A stretch of 64,000 bases of DNA from Bacteroidota bacterium (GTDB taxonomy: Bacteria > Bacteroidota > Bacteroidia > B-17B0 > Aurantibacillaceae): positions 310,001-374,000 of the forward strand of contig JAFLBH010000004.1 of NCBI GenBank assembly GCA_017303905.1, read 5' to 3'. This document shows positions 51,439 through 61,800 of the stretch, in pieces; the first letter of the stretch is position 1; the number at the start of each line of letters is the position of its first letter. The translations under genes were made by a program, and so were the position numbers. The notes under the pieces were generated by a model. The model was given only the letters and a program-made list of their open reading frames with translations. It was not told the DNA's origin and made no database searches.

Positions 51439-52488
51439 TTAACGCATTATTCCCTTCTTATTCAAGGCTTTCTGATAAGCATCCGCGTTACGCTGATGCT
51501 GTTCGTAGGTAGCGGCAAAATCGCTGTATCCGCTAAAATCAGGACGAGCACAGAAGAAAATAAAGTTATGCTTAGTGTAATTTAAAACGGCATCTATCGA
51601 TTGAGTATTTACCAAACAAATTGGTCCGGGAGGTAAACCTTTATACTTATAGGTGTTATATGGAGAGTCAATTTCCTTATCGGCATTCGTTACACGTTGC
51701 ACCTCAAAATTTTTATTGGCAAATTTTAATGTTGGATCGGCTTGTAAAAGCATATCCTTTTTTACACGATTAATGTAAACGCCTGCAATCTTTTGCTGTT
51801 CGCTGTAAATGCCACTTTCGCTTTGAACTATAGAAGCAATCGTTACAATCTCCGGTAAGGTAAATCCGATTTTAGCGGCTTTTTCCTTGCGCGCTTTCGT
51901 GAAAACAGAGTCAAAATGTTCCTTTATTTCAGTAAATAATTCGTCAACAGTAACAGCCCAACTTACATCATACACATTGTTTAATATAAGTGCCATCACA
52001 TTATCCGGATCCATGCCAAATTCCTTTTCTAAACGTGTATCATCGTGTAAAAAGTCTTCTACTTCATCATAACTTAATTCGAGTTTATTATCCAGGTATT
52101 CTGCAAACTCATCCAGATTATGAATCTGAGAATTGAAAGTTAATTTTATTTTTTCCTGACGGTTGTTCTTTAACATGAGAATAATCTGACGATTATTCAT
52201 ACCATTTGTGACTTTAAATTTACCTGGATGTACATTTTTATCCAACTCCATTCGCTTAGCCATAAACTCGAATGAAGCATGATTCTCAATGATGTTTTCA
52301 TTGTATAAAATCTCTAATAATAATTGATAATCGGCATCCTTGGGAATAAAAACATACTTGTAGTTTTTACCTTCTGTATTAACATTCGGCTTATACAAAT
52401 TAATATAAGCCCAATAGCTGCCAAAACCAACACCTGCCAATACAAGCAGCACGATTAATTTTGAAATTAGTTTTCTACCGAAGGCCAT
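51439..52488 (-). CDS. mltG: Endolytic murein transglycosylase MltG
   Basis: A 349-residue inner-membrane protein with one N-terminal helix (ISKLIVLLVLAGVGFGSYWAYI). The LysM-like linker (residues 40-100) precedes the YceG-type catalytic domain, with the catalytic Glu in ASIVQSESGIYSEQQKIAGVYINRVKKDMLLQADPTLKFA, then DSPYNTYKYKGLPPGPICLVNTQSIDAVLNYTKHNFIFFCARPDFSGYSDFAATYEQH. MltG cuts nascent glycan chains and sets their length. It follows the multiheme cytochrome gene by 26 bases. Confidence 0.96.
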   Translation of the reverse strand: MAFGRKLISKLIVLLVLAGVGFGSYWAYINLYKPNVNTEGKNYKYVFIPKDADYQLLLEILYNENIIENHASFEFMAKRMELDKNVHPGKFKVTNGMNNRQIILMLKNNRQEKIKLTFNSQIHNLDEFAEYLDNKLELSYDEVEDFLHDDTRLEKEFGMDPDNVMALILNNVYDVSWAVTVDELFTEIKEHFDSVFTKARKEKAAKIGFTLPEIVTIASIVQSESGIYSEQQKIAGVYINRVKKDMLLQADPTLKFANKNFEVQRVTNADKEIDSPYNTYKYKGLPPGPICLVNTQSIDAVLNYTKHNFIFFCARPDFSGYSDFAATYEQHQRNADAYQKALNKKGIMR

Positions 52489-52514
52489 ATGGTTACAAAA
52501 ATAAAAAGATTATT

Positions 52515-54554
52515 CTAAGACATGCTTTTTAATTTGGCCAAAATTTGTTGTGCCTTTTGGTTATCCGGATTACGCTTTAAGATGCGCTCTACAATTTCGA
52601 TAGCTCCCTTTTTATCCTTTAGATACAGTTTTAATCCTGCCACATTAAACAACAAAGGTTCATAATCCAAATCTAGTGCAAGGCCTTTATTGTAATACTC
52701 TACTGCGGATTTTACTTCATTTTGCGTTAATTCTAAAAAACCAAGATTTGTGAAACCTGAAATGTTTTTAGGATGTTGCGTTACTATATATTTAAATTCC
52801 TCTCTTGCAGCATTAATATTCTTAGTATTCATATAGGCCGAGCCTAATTTATTTCTGAATTCAAGATTGAAGAGCGCTAATTCACAGGCTTTCTTAAACC
52901 AAAGGACTGACTTGTCCATTGCGCCTGTATTATAATACGCTTCCGCGATATGGTAGGCACTCCACGCGTGTATATTATCATAGGATTTCTTGCTGATTTT
53001 TTCAATGAGTTCTCTCTCGCCTACTTTCGTCACATAGCTGATTATTTTATTAAAGTCTTGTTGCGAGAAACGCAATTGCAATAAAGCGTGTAAGTTCATT
53101 AAAATCTCATCCTTAGTTCCATCCTTTAATATTGCTGCAGCAGAATCCAAATATTCCGGCTTGGCTTCAAATTTATCGAACTGATTTATATAGGCTCGTG
53201 CACGTATTAAGGCATCCGGATTTTTTTCGTTGATGGCAAATAAACCAATGAACTCTTTTATTTTTTCTTTTTCCTTTTTAGTTATTGGTTTACGGATGTA
53301 ATGATCATGAACAGTTACATGTGGAATATCAATGGAGCCTGATGAAGGCATGTGACAATTAATACAGTTGGGAGTTGGGAGTTTAGAGTTGGGAGATTGT
53401 CTGAATTTGACTACTGACTTTTCAGTACATTCCAGTATTGATTTTTTACCCGAACCGTGACAATTATTGCAGGCTGTATTAAATAGTTCTTTGCCCGTTT
53501 CTTTTACACTTACATGTGGATTATGACAGGTCACACAGGTTAAAGCATCTTTGTATGGCTTTAAAGATTTATTATCCTTTGATTTTTCGTAAGACTGAAT
53601 AAAACATTGGCTTTGTTTTAATCTATCAGCATGAGAAGCCATAATGAATTCATCATCTGCATTTTTATACTTGGGTAAAAAAACCGTCATGAAATCACTT
53701 AATTTCATACCGGGCTTAAAGTCGTAAAATGATTTCCCTTCCTTCAACACAGCGTTTCCCTGAAGATGGCAACGCATACACACATCGAATTGCCGATCGA
53801 TGGAAAGCTTTGATGGATTGACAATACTGTAATCAATATATTTTGAAGTATCTACTTTACTTCCGCTTTGTCGTTGCGCAACGTGAATACTACCCGGACC
53901 GTGACAACGTTCACAATTTATTCCTTCCGGAACCGAATTAAATTTATTTTCAGAACCTAACTCGAAATCCGGAAATGCATTATGACAACTCATGCATTCC
54001 AGTCCGATTTTACGTGTAAACCTTGTATTATGACCATCTTCAAATCCCGGCGGCAAATCCCATTTCTTCTTTTGCGTATAAAAAGTCATAGGCATTTGAT
54101 TCATATAACCGTTTACACTTTGTAAATGCGAGTTCGTATGTTGTCCGGAGCCAATAATATAATTTACCTGCTCGGTTCTTTGGAATACAGTATCACCTTT
54201 CTCAATCTTAAATTCTCTAAAAAACAAACTATCATTTTTCCAAAAGGCAGTATAGTGTAAATCCGTATACTTATCATAAATGGCGGGGTGACTAAAATCT
54301 GCGGCTGATTTTTCTTTTGTCGCGCGAGCAAAGGATTGTCCCATCCCCGTTTTAATAAAGCTGTTGTAAATATCCTGGTGACAAAGTTTACATGTATTTA
54401 TCCCAACATAATGAGCCGTATCGCTATGGTTTAAATAAACCAGTGTATCCTTAGTTTTTGTTTGTGTATTTTTTGTGCCTGACGGTTCTTTACACTGATA
54501 ATTAAGGAGAATTATCAAAATTATAAAAGGAAGTATGAACTTTACAAAGCGCAT
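52515..54554 (-). CDS. Seven-heme cytochrome c with C-terminal TPR repeats
   Basis: A 679-residue exported protein (signal anchor or lipoprotein end near LNYQC). Seven CxxCH heme-binding motifs are seen: CKLCH, CMSCH, CERCH, CMRCH, CVTCH, CNNCH and CINCH, between residues 55 and about 400. The C-terminal ~250 residues hold TPR-type helix pairs (SAYHIAEAYYNTGAMDKSVLWFKKACELA, GFTNLGFLELTQNEVKSAVEYYNKGLAL), a combination found in tetraheme/NrfB-like or surface electron-transfer proteins. Residues ahead of the last heme are encoded by four heptamer repeats. The role is probably extracytoplasmic electron transfer; the partner is unknown. Confidence 0.92.
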   Translation of the reverse strand: MRFVKFILPFIILIILLNYQCKEPSGTKNTQTKTKDTLVYLNHSDTAHYVGINTCKLCHQDIYNSFIKTGMGQSFARATKEKSAADFSHPAIYDKYTDLHYTAFWKNDSLFFREFKIEKGDTVFQRTEQVNYIIGSGQHTNSHLQSVNGYMNQMPMTFYTQKKKWDLPPGFEDGHNTRFTRKIGLECMSCHNAFPDFELGSENKFNSVPEGINCERCHGPGSIHVAQRQSGSKVDTSKYIDYSIVNPSKLSIDRQFDVCMRCHLQGNAVLKEGKSFYDFKPGMKLSDFMTVFLPKYKNADDEFIMASHADRLKQSQCFIQSYEKSKDNKSLKPYKDALTCVTCHNPHVSVKETGKELFNTACNNCHGSGKKSILECTEKSVVKFRQSPNSKLPTPNCINCHMPSSGSIDIPHVTVHDHYIRKPITKKEKEKIKEFIGLFAINEKNPDALIRARAYINQFDKFEAKPEYLDSAAAILKDGTKDEILMNLHALLQLRFSQQDFNKIISYVTKVGERELIEKISKKSYDNIHAWSAYHIAEAYYNTGAMDKSVLWFKKACELALFNLEFRNKLGSAYMNTKNINAAREEFKYIVTQHPKNISGFTNLGFLELTQNEVKSAVEYYNKGLALDLDYEPLLFNVAGLKLYLKDKKGAIEIVERILKRNPDNQKAQQILAKLKSMS
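53367..53396. repeat. In-gene heptanucleotide repeat GTTGGGA (four units)
   Basis: Within the cytochrome gene, on the plus strand: GTTGGGA, GTTGGGA, GTTTAGA, GTTGGGA. It encodes Gln-Ser-Pro-Asn-Ser-Lys-Leu-Pro-Thr-Pro-Asn directly before the CINCH motif. Because the unit is 7 bases, gain or loss of one would shift the frame. Confidence 0.75.
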
Positions 54555-55078
54555 TACTGATTAATCAACTGTAGTAACCACTCATCGCTAAATTCATTGG
54601 CAGAAGAACGATTCCATTGTTTTTTTAAACCAATTTTTTCAAATCCGGATTTTTCAAACAATTGCAAACTAGCGGGAGCATTAACCGTTACATTGGCATA
54701 AAGTTGCTTTACCAATAAAGTATTGAAAGCATAATCTTTCAAAAGTTTTAGAGCTTCGTAGGCATAGCCTTTATTTCTGTATTCTTCGCTGATTAAAATG
54801 CCAATGCCTGCACGCAAATGATACGGATCAAAATCAAATAAGTCGATAGCTCCAACTGCCGCATCATTTCCGTGTTGTGAAATAATCAAGCGCAATTGTT
54901 TATTTGTATAAATATCTTCATGCGCATTCACTAAAAATTGCTCGAGCACATAACGACTAAACGGAGTTTGCGTGTTGCTCACATGCCAAATTTCGCGGTT
55001 GTTCTCCCATTTATAAAGCACGTCAACGTCTGATGGCTCTAAAGCCCTTAAATAAATATTTTCTCCTTTGATAAACAT
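54554..55078 (-). CDS. GNAT-family acetyltransferase (RimJ/RimL-like)
   Basis: A 174-residue acetyl-CoA-dependent N-acetyltransferase. It opens IYLRALEPSDVDVLYKWENNREIW, as in the RimJ/RimL and SpeG-type families, and the acetyl-CoA-binding motif is AGIGILISEEYRNKGYAYEALKLLKDYAF, followed by VTVNAPASLQLFEKSGFEKIG. The substrate is unknown (ribosomal protein, amino group or small molecule). Its stop overlaps the cytochrome start by one base and its start overlaps the preceding gene by one base. Confidence 0.9.
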   Translation of the reverse strand: MFIKGENIYLRALEPSDVDVLYKWENNREIWHVSNTQTPFSRYVLEQFLVNAHEDIYTNKQLRLIISQHGNDAAVGAIDLFDFDPYHLRAGIGILISEEYRNKGYAYEALKLLKDYAFNTLLVKQLYANVTVNAPASLQLFEKSGFEKIGLKKQWNRSSANEFSDEWLLQLINQ

Positions 55079-55641
55079 TAGTCTTTGGTATAAATTTCCC
55101 GTTCTTCCGTAATTCGCTTATTTAATTGCTCGGCTGTATATGTAGGAAAAGTGAATACTTTATCAGAAGTTTCATTAATCACGTTGATTGCCTTACAATC
55201 CACAATGTAATCATTATCATTAAGGTCTTCCAAAAAATCAAACAACAAACGTTCCCTATTCACTTTAATAGCATAAAACTCTTCAAAAAATTGTTTGATA
55301 GGACTCAGGCAAGTTGCTTGATTAGCTTTTACAGAGGTATATTGCTGCATCTGTTCTTGAAATATTTGCAACTGGTAATCCTCGCTAAAAACAGGGTGCT
55401 TAATAATTTTAAAAAACACGGCCTCAACAGAGCGTTGCTTTATTGTTTTTAAAATCAACTCGGCTTTAATGTTTAATTCACGTTCCTTTATAGTTAATGA
55501 ATTATAATTTCCATTAATCATTAAACCGATATGAGCAGGAATTCTTCCGGCGTGCAACAAAACCAACCATGTTCCCTTTAATAGTTCATCGGGATTATTT
55601 AATGCTTCGTAAGCATACTGATATTTGGAAGTAGCGATCAA
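55078..55641 (-). CDS. Hypothetical protein in the dapF operon
   Basis: A soluble protein of about 187 residues with IATSKYQYAYEALNNPDELLKGTWLVLLHAGRIPAHIGLMINGNYNSLTIKERELNI. The pattern looks like a Bacteroidota-specific conserved protein; no motif of known function is seen. There is no ATG near the 5' end. TTG at 55641, eight bases after the dapF stop, is a reasonable start; the open frame also allows TTG at 55683, which would overlap dapF by 35 bases. Confidence 0.65.
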   Translation of the reverse strand: MIATSKYQYAYEALNNPDELLKGTWLVLLHAGRIPAHIGLMINGNYNSLTIKERELNIKAELILKTIKQRSVEAVFFKIIKHPVFSEDYQLQIFQEQMQQYTSVKANQATCLSPIKQFFEEFYAIKVNRERLLFDFLEDLNDNDYIVDCKAINVINETSDKVFTFPTYTAEQLNKRITEEREIYTKD

Positions 55642-55648
55642 GAAAATA

Positions 55649-56434
55649 TTATTCTTTAACTTCAATACGACCTTCAAAAACAAATTCGGCCGGACCTTCC
55701 AACCAAATGTTATAAAAATTAGTTTCCAAAACCTTATCGAATTTTACACGAAGGTCGCCACCTAAAGTTGAGATTTTGCAATAGTTTTTTCCGGTAGAAG
55801 CGCCGCTGATGGCTGCAACCAGTGCGGATGCAGTTACGCCTGTACCGCAGGATAAAGTTTCATCCTCCACACCTCGTTCGTAAGTCCGAACAAAAACAGA
55901 ATCCTCTTTTTTCTCAATAAAGTTCACATTAGTGCCTTCTTCAGCAAAACGTTCATTATTGCGGATTTTTTTTCCTTCTTCAAATACATTGTACGAATTT
56001 ACATCGTCAACAAATTTCACGTAATGCGGAGAACCTGTGTTCAGGAAATAATGATCGCCGTTATTCTCAATACTCTTCACATCGTTCATCTTTAAAGAAA
56101 CAAATCCTTCATGAATTACAGCCTCATGTACACCATCAATAGCAATGAATTTGGTTCTGTCATTGATAAGCCCCATCTTTTTTGCAAAAGCAGTAATACA
56201 TCTACCACCATTGCCGCACATGGTACTTTGATTACCATCACTGTTAAAATATACCATTTTAAAATCAGCGCCGGGTTCCAATTCCAGAAGCATTAATCCA
56301 TCTGCACCAATACCAAAGCGACGGTCACATAACCATTTTACCTGCTCGTTATTTAATTGAATTTCGTTTTTACGATTATCAATTAAAATAAAATCGTTGC
56401 CGGTACCTTGATATTTATAAAACTGCAATTGCAT
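55649..56434 (-). CDS. dapF: Diaminopimelate epimerase
   Basis: A 261-residue cofactor-independent epimerase that makes meso-diaminopimelate from the LL form for lysine and peptidoglycan synthesis. The two catalytic Cys are present in FNSDGNQSTMCGNGGRCI (near residue 74) and DETLSCGTGVTASALVA (near 200), with the RFGIGADGLMLLE substrate loop. Start and stop overlap the neighbouring genes by a few bases, as is usual for an operon. Confidence 0.97.
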   Translation of the reverse strand: MQLQFYKYQGTGNDFILIDNRKNEIQLNNEQVKWLCDRRFGIGADGLMLLELEPGADFKMVYFNSDGNQSTMCGNGGRCITAFAKKMGLINDRTKFIAIDGVHEAVIHEGFVSLKMNDVKSIENNGDHYFLNTGSPHYVKFVDDVNSYNVFEEGKKIRNNERFAEEGTNVNFIEKKEDSVFVRTYERGVEDETLSCGTGVTASALVAAISGASTGKNYCKISTLGGDLRVKFDKVLETNFYNIWLEGPAEFVFEGRIEVKE

Positions 56435-57060
56435 TAATTAATCTTTGCTAACAAATCCGAATTATTAACTCTTTCCATTGGCATGAAATCAGGATTAATA
56501 GCTACACGGTACACCTGATCTTCACTCTTCAAATAATAAACATTATCTACTTTGTACAAATTAAAAGAAGAAAAATCAGAAAAGCCATAAAGCATAATTC
56601 TGTTTTTAGTCATCCGATACCCCTTTGAGTTAAGTGGTGTTTTTCTAAATTCCACAAAAAACACATTGACAGGATCATTGGTATTCACACCGGCTAAATT
56701 AGCCGCTAATGTATCTTTTTGCATCACATCCAAATCAATCAACTTTATACTTTTTACCGAGATTAATTCTTCAGTAGCGATATTGATATTATCATTCTCC
56801 TTTAATAAACTGTCTACTTCTTTATTATTTGTATACGGAGAAACTTTGGTATTGATTTTAAAACGTTGCTTTTCATCTTCCCGCTTTTCTTTATCGTCAT
56901 CCTGCTGTACAGGCTTTTCAATAATTTTGATTTGGTTGGTAGCCGCTGATTTAATTTTATTGAAATAGTCATCGAGCTTAAAAATGAAAAAACCGATGCC
57001 AATAATTAAACCAATGGAGACTCCAAAAACAAAGGCAGGTATTTTACGTTTGATTTGCAT
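56434..57060 (-). CDS. Membrane-anchored hypothetical protein upstream of dapF
   Basis: A 208-residue protein with a single N-terminal membrane helix (PAFVFGVSIGLIIGIGFFIFKL). A charged coiled region (residues 35-90) and a small soluble domain (MTKNRIMLYGFSDFSSFNLYKVDNVYYLKSEDQVYRVAIN) follow. I do not recognise the family. Its stop overlaps the dapF start by one base (ATG/TAA), so it is the first gene of the dapF operon. Divergent from htrA. Confidence 0.7.
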   Translation of the reverse strand: MQIKRKIPAFVFGVSIGLIIGIGFFIFKLDDYFNKIKSAATNQIKIIEKPVQQDDDKEKREDEKQRFKINTKVSPYTNNKEVDSLLKENDNINIATEELISVKSIKLIDLDVMQKDTLAANLAGVNTNDPVNVFFVEFRKTPLNSKGYRMTKNRIMLYGFSDFSSFNLYKVDNVYYLKSEDQVYRVAINPDFMPMERVNNSDLLAKIN

Positions 57061-57143
57061 TTTTTAGCAATGTAAATATAGTGATTTTTCAGTAGCGCGC
57101 GTTAAGTATTGTTAAAAGAAACTGACAGCCTGAATATTGGAAT

Positions 57144-57151
57144 TAATTTTG
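57144..57151 (+). promoter_or_regulatory. -7 box of the HtrA gene
   Basis: TAATTTTG matches TAnnTTTG, about 37 bases before the ATG at 57188. It lies inside the longer open frame, which supports the later start. Confidence 0.6.
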
Positions 57152-57187
57152 CGTTATAAACGTAAATTCACTAAAAATTTATTTGTT

Positions 57188-58651
57188 ATGAAAAGCTTAG
57201 TTTCAACCGCTATCGCTGCCACTTTTGGTGGTTTTATAGCCTTAGGAAGTGTTTACTTGATTACTGAAAAAACCGCTAAACATAATCTCACGGCACAGGC
57301 TGCATCCAACTCACCGGTTAAGCTAACCTCTTATACCGGCAATATGATGAGCAGCAATCCTGACTTTGTTTTAGCCGCCGAAAAATCATTAAATACCGTG
57401 GTTCACATCAAGACTACCACGGCCCGTAATAACAATTTAAGCTACAATCCATTTGAACAATTCTTTTATGGCCATAGTGGCGGACAACCATATATACAGG
57501 AAGGAAGCGGATCGGGAGTAATATTGTCGGAAGACGGTTATGTTGTTACCAATAACCACGTAGTAAACGGAGCCGATGAAATTGATGTGATGTTAAATGA
57601 CAAACGTAATTACAAAGCCGAGGTAATTGGTACCGACCCAAGCACAGACCTCGCACTTCTTAAAATAAAAGAGAAAAATCTGCCATTCATTGGTTATGGG
57701 AACAGTGATAATATTAAAATTGGGGAATGGGTTTTAGCAGTTGGAAATCCTTTTAATTTAAATTCAACAGTTACAGCCGGAATTATCAGCGCTAAAGGAC
57801 GCGGCAATATCATTGAAGGTAATCGCGGAAGCGGACAATTCCCAATTGAGTCGTTTATTCAAACTGATGCGGCTATTAATCCAGGCAACAGTGGCGGAGC
57901 ATTGGTAAATACGGATGGAGAATTAGTAGGAATAAATACCGCTATTATGTCGAGCAATGGTGCTTACCAAGGTTATGCTTTTGCTATTCCGGTTAACATT
58001 GTAAAAAAAGTGGTTTCTGATTTGATTGAATATGGAACAGTACAACGCGCCTATATCGGTGTTAGCATTAATGACATTGATTCGAAATTTGCAGAGCAAA
58101 AAAATCTAAAGCAGTTAAAAGGTGCCTACATTAACGGACTTACCTCTAATGGTGCGGCTGAAAATGCGGGTATTAAGATTGGTGACGTTATCACAAGCGT
58201 AGAAAACAACAAAGTAAATAGCGTATCCGAATTACAAGAACAAATTAGTAAATACCGTCCTGGTAATAAAGTAAATGTTACAGTTATGAGAGAGAATAAA
58301 GAAATAAGCATACCGGTTACTTTAACCAATATAAAAAACAGCACAGAAGTGATTAAAAAAGCAGAACCTGTTTTAACTAGCGTAAATAGTTTGGGAGCCA
58401 CTTTTGAAGAAGTAGACAAAGAGTATCTTGCAAAATTCAGATTAGAAAACGGCGTGAAGATTGCCAAATTAACAGGAGGCAAGTTAGCCGGTGTGGGAAT
58501 GAAAGAAGGATTTATTATCACCTCCATTAACAAGAAAAAAGTATACACAACAGCTGACATTCAAAAAATGCTTGAAGGAAAAAGTGGAAGTGTATTGGTA
58601 GAGGGCGTTTATCCTAATGGCATGATCGCTTCGTACGGATTTGGATTATAG
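57188..58651 (+). CDS. DegP/HtrA-family serine protease with two PDZ domains
   Basis: A 487-residue periplasmic protease and chaperone with an N-terminal signal anchor (KSLVSTAIAATFGGFIALGSVYLI). The S1C triad is intact: His in VVTNNHVVNGADE (~125), Asp in STDLALLKIKEKNL (~155), and Ser in AAINPGNSGGALVN (~233). PDZ1 (about 280-370) starts AYIGVSINDIDSKFAEQKNLKQLKGAYINGL; PDZ2 (about 390-485) contains GMKEGFIITSINKKKVYTTADIQKMLEGKSGSV. The start at 57188 is chosen because a promoter box lies inside the longer frame. It handles misfolded envelope proteins. Confidence 0.95.
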   Translation: MKSLVSTAIAATFGGFIALGSVYLITEKTAKHNLTAQAASNSPVKLTSYTGNMMSSNPDFVLAAEKSLNTVVHIKTTTARNNNLSYNPFEQFFYGHSGGQPYIQEGSGSGVILSEDGYVVTNNHVVNGADEIDVMLNDKRNYKAEVIGTDPSTDLALLKIKEKNLPFIGYGNSDNIKIGEWVLAVGNPFNLNSTVTAGIISAKGRGNIIEGNRGSGQFPIESFIQTDAAINPGNSGGALVNTDGELVGINTAIMSSNGAYQGYAFAIPVNIVKKVVSDLIEYGTVQRAYIGVSINDIDSKFAEQKNLKQLKGAYINGLTSNGAAENAGIKIGDVITSVENNKVNSVSELQEQISKYRPGNKVNVTVMRENKEISIPVTLTNIKNSTEVIKKAEPVLTSVNSLGATFEEVDKEYLAKFRLENGVKIAKLTGGKLAGVGMKEGFIITSINKKKVYTTADIQKMLEGKSGSVLVEGVYPNGMIASYGFGL

Positions 58652-58670
58652 AAAAACCATACCCTTTTAA

Positions 58671-58702
58671 AAACAGATGTCAAACTGGCATCTGTTTTTT
58701 TT
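58671..58702 (+). terminator. Terminator after the HtrA gene
   Basis: AAACAGATG / CATCTGTTT arms (58671-58679, 58689-58697) followed by a run of T. Confidence 0.85.
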
Positions 58703-58802
58703 TTGATATACTTTTAAATCAGGCAAACATTTATAAATTTATCATAGACTTATACTGATCTAATTATTTTGTTTTTATTTCTGAAATTTATAACTTGTAC
58801 TT

Positions 58803-61800
58803 ATGAATAACCTAAGTAAAGAAGACCTGAACAAGAAAATAATTGAATTAAGTGCGCATAACCTAGAATTAAAGTCGTCATTGAGTGAAAAAGAACGTGA
58901 ATTAGAGTTACTAAAAAAAGATTTCGATCATTTAAACGCCTTTATTATTGATGAGATTCGAAGCCATATTGAAGAAATAGATAAGTTAGCAAAGATTCCC
59001 GAAGAAAACCCAAGTCCGATTTTCAGATTTTCAAAACGCGGACGAATATTGATTTACTGCAACGGTCCCGGACAAAACCTTCTAAATGAAATTGACCACT
59101 CAACTAATTCTCAAACTCAGGAAGAATGGCAAAAAGCCATTGCTAAAATACAAGAAAACAAACAACCCGTAACATATCATGAAATTAACTTCATCGACAA
59201 AGTGTATTTAATTTCAATCATTGATGTAAAAGGATCTAATTATAAAAACGTTTATGCGACAGACATCACTAACTTAAAAAACACTGAAGCCGCATTAAGA
59301 AACAGCGAAGAGCGATATAAAACGGTGATTGAGAATGCTTCCGACATAGTTTACAACACCAATAACGAAGGATATTTCACATATATTAATCCCATAGCCG
59401 AGGCAAAAATCGGATTTACACTAGAAGATCTCAAAAACAAATTATTTGTAGAATTAATTCACCCCGACTATAGAAAAAAAGCGATAGCAACATACTATAA
59501 ACAAAAACTGAATAAAGTCAACTCAACCTATTGGGAATTTCCAATCATTAACAAAAACGGTGAAACTATTTGGCTAGGTCAAAATGTTCATTTAATAATT
59601 CGTGATAATAAAATAACAGGATTTTCATCCATAGCACGTGATATTTCAGAGCGCGTTAAATCGCAGACACAGTTAAAGTTGCTTAATACTCAACTTTCTT
59701 CATTAATAAAAAATCAAAATTCCGGAATACTATTAGAAAACAGTGAGAGAAAAATCGTATTAGTAAACAACAAATTCTGCGATATATTTGGCATTAGCAC
59801 CGAACCCGAAAAACTAGTTGGTTATGATTGCTTAACCGCAATTCAGAAATTGAAGCCCATGTTTGTAAATGGGAATAAAGTTATTGAAGAACTTGAGAAA
59901 TGTATTAGTGATAGAAAAACAAACTTAAACGTTGAAGTAAAACTTATTAATGGGAAAATATTAGAAAGAGATTATCTTCCTATTGTTATTGACGGTGAGT
60001 ATTTTGGTCACATGTGGCAGTATAAAGATGTAACTGAGCAACGATCGGCACAAGAAATATTACAAAAAAGTGAAGAAAAATACCGAAGAATAATAGAAAA
60101 TATGCGCATCGGATTAATGGTTACTGATCCAAACGATACCATAATTGATGTAAACCCTAGTTTTCTTGAGCTCTCAAAATATAATAAAGAAGAAATAATC
60201 GGGAAACCTGCAACTTCCATTTTTGAAAACGTAACTGATTCTGTCATTAATCTTCAGTCGGTAAGAAAAGGCAATAATCCGAACGCCCATGAATTAGAAC
60301 TGAATTGTAAAGACGGAAATAAAAAATGGGTAATGGTAAGTGGTGCTCCTATTTACGATTTTAATAAACAGTACATTGGTTCCATCGGTATTTATCTTGA
60401 TATAACACAGCGAAAAAAATACGAGAAGCTTCTAAAAGAGGCGCAACAAAAATCAGAATCCTCTATGCGTTCTAAGGAGATTTTTCTTGCCAACATGAGC
60501 CATGAAATACGAACGCCAATGAACGCTATTTTAGGAATGTCCGATTTACTATCAGAAGCCAATTTAAACATCAAAGAGCGATCTTATCTCAACGCAATAA
60601 AATCTTCATCTGAAAATCTATTAGTCATATTAAATGACATTTTAGATTTCTCGAAAATTGATTCTGGAAAAATGGAGCTTGAAGCTCACCCATTCTCTTT
60701 CAATGAATTAATTAATAACTTAATTATACAATTCGAATACAAAATCACTGAGAAAAACCTATTTCTAAATAAAGAAATTGACAATAAAATTAATTTTAAC
60801 TTCAATAGTGACTCTACTAGATTATCTCAAATTCTTATTAATTTATTAAGCAACGCCATTAAATTCACTACAGAAGGTAATGTAACTCTTAAATGTAAAT
60901 TAGTTGAGGAAGATACTAAATCACAGTTGATACAATTCTCAGTAGAAGATACAGGAATCGGAATAGATGAAACAAAACTTGATACCATTTTTGATAGTTT
61001 TATTCAAGAAGATTCAAGCATTAATAGAAAATTTGGAGGTTCCGGATTAGGACTTACTATAAGCAAACAATTAGTGAAATTATTTGGAGGTGAAATTCAT
61101 GTAAAAAGTAAAAAAGGAGTTGGCAGCATATTTACTTTCTCAATCAGACTTCAGAAATTTGGTGAGTTAGAAAGTAATTCGCTTGGAAAATTCAATAAAA
61201 ATCCGCAAAACTATCTCCATTTTACAAACACTAAAATTTTACTGGTTGAAGACAACCAAATGAATCAATTAATTGCAACAACTATACTTGAAAAGCATAA
61301 TTTATCGGTAACAAAGGCTTTTAATGGTCAGGAAGCAATAGATTTAATCGACACTGATAATTTCGATGTTATTTTAATGGACATACAGATGCCTGTATTA
61401 GACGGCATTGAAGCAACAAGAATACTCCGGTCAAAAAAAGTATCCATTCCTATAATTGCCCTTACCGCTAATGCTATTGAAGGCGATAAAGAAAAGTATT
61501 TGAGTGCCGGGATGAACGACTATATCTCAAAACCATTTAATAAAGTGGATTTATTGCATAAAATCGCAAGGCAACTTCCGGAAAATAAAATCAAATATGA
61601 AATTCCCGCTAAAGACAAAGCCATGAATGAAAAAAAATATAATCTTGACCGTTTATACAAAGACAGCGATAACAATCAGGAGTTTGTTAATCAGATGGTA
61701 AACTTATTCATTCAAATGTCCGGGGAAATCACTCAAAATATTCAAAACTCCATTGAAACAAATAATCTTGAGTCCGTTAAAAAAAATGCGCATAAAATAA

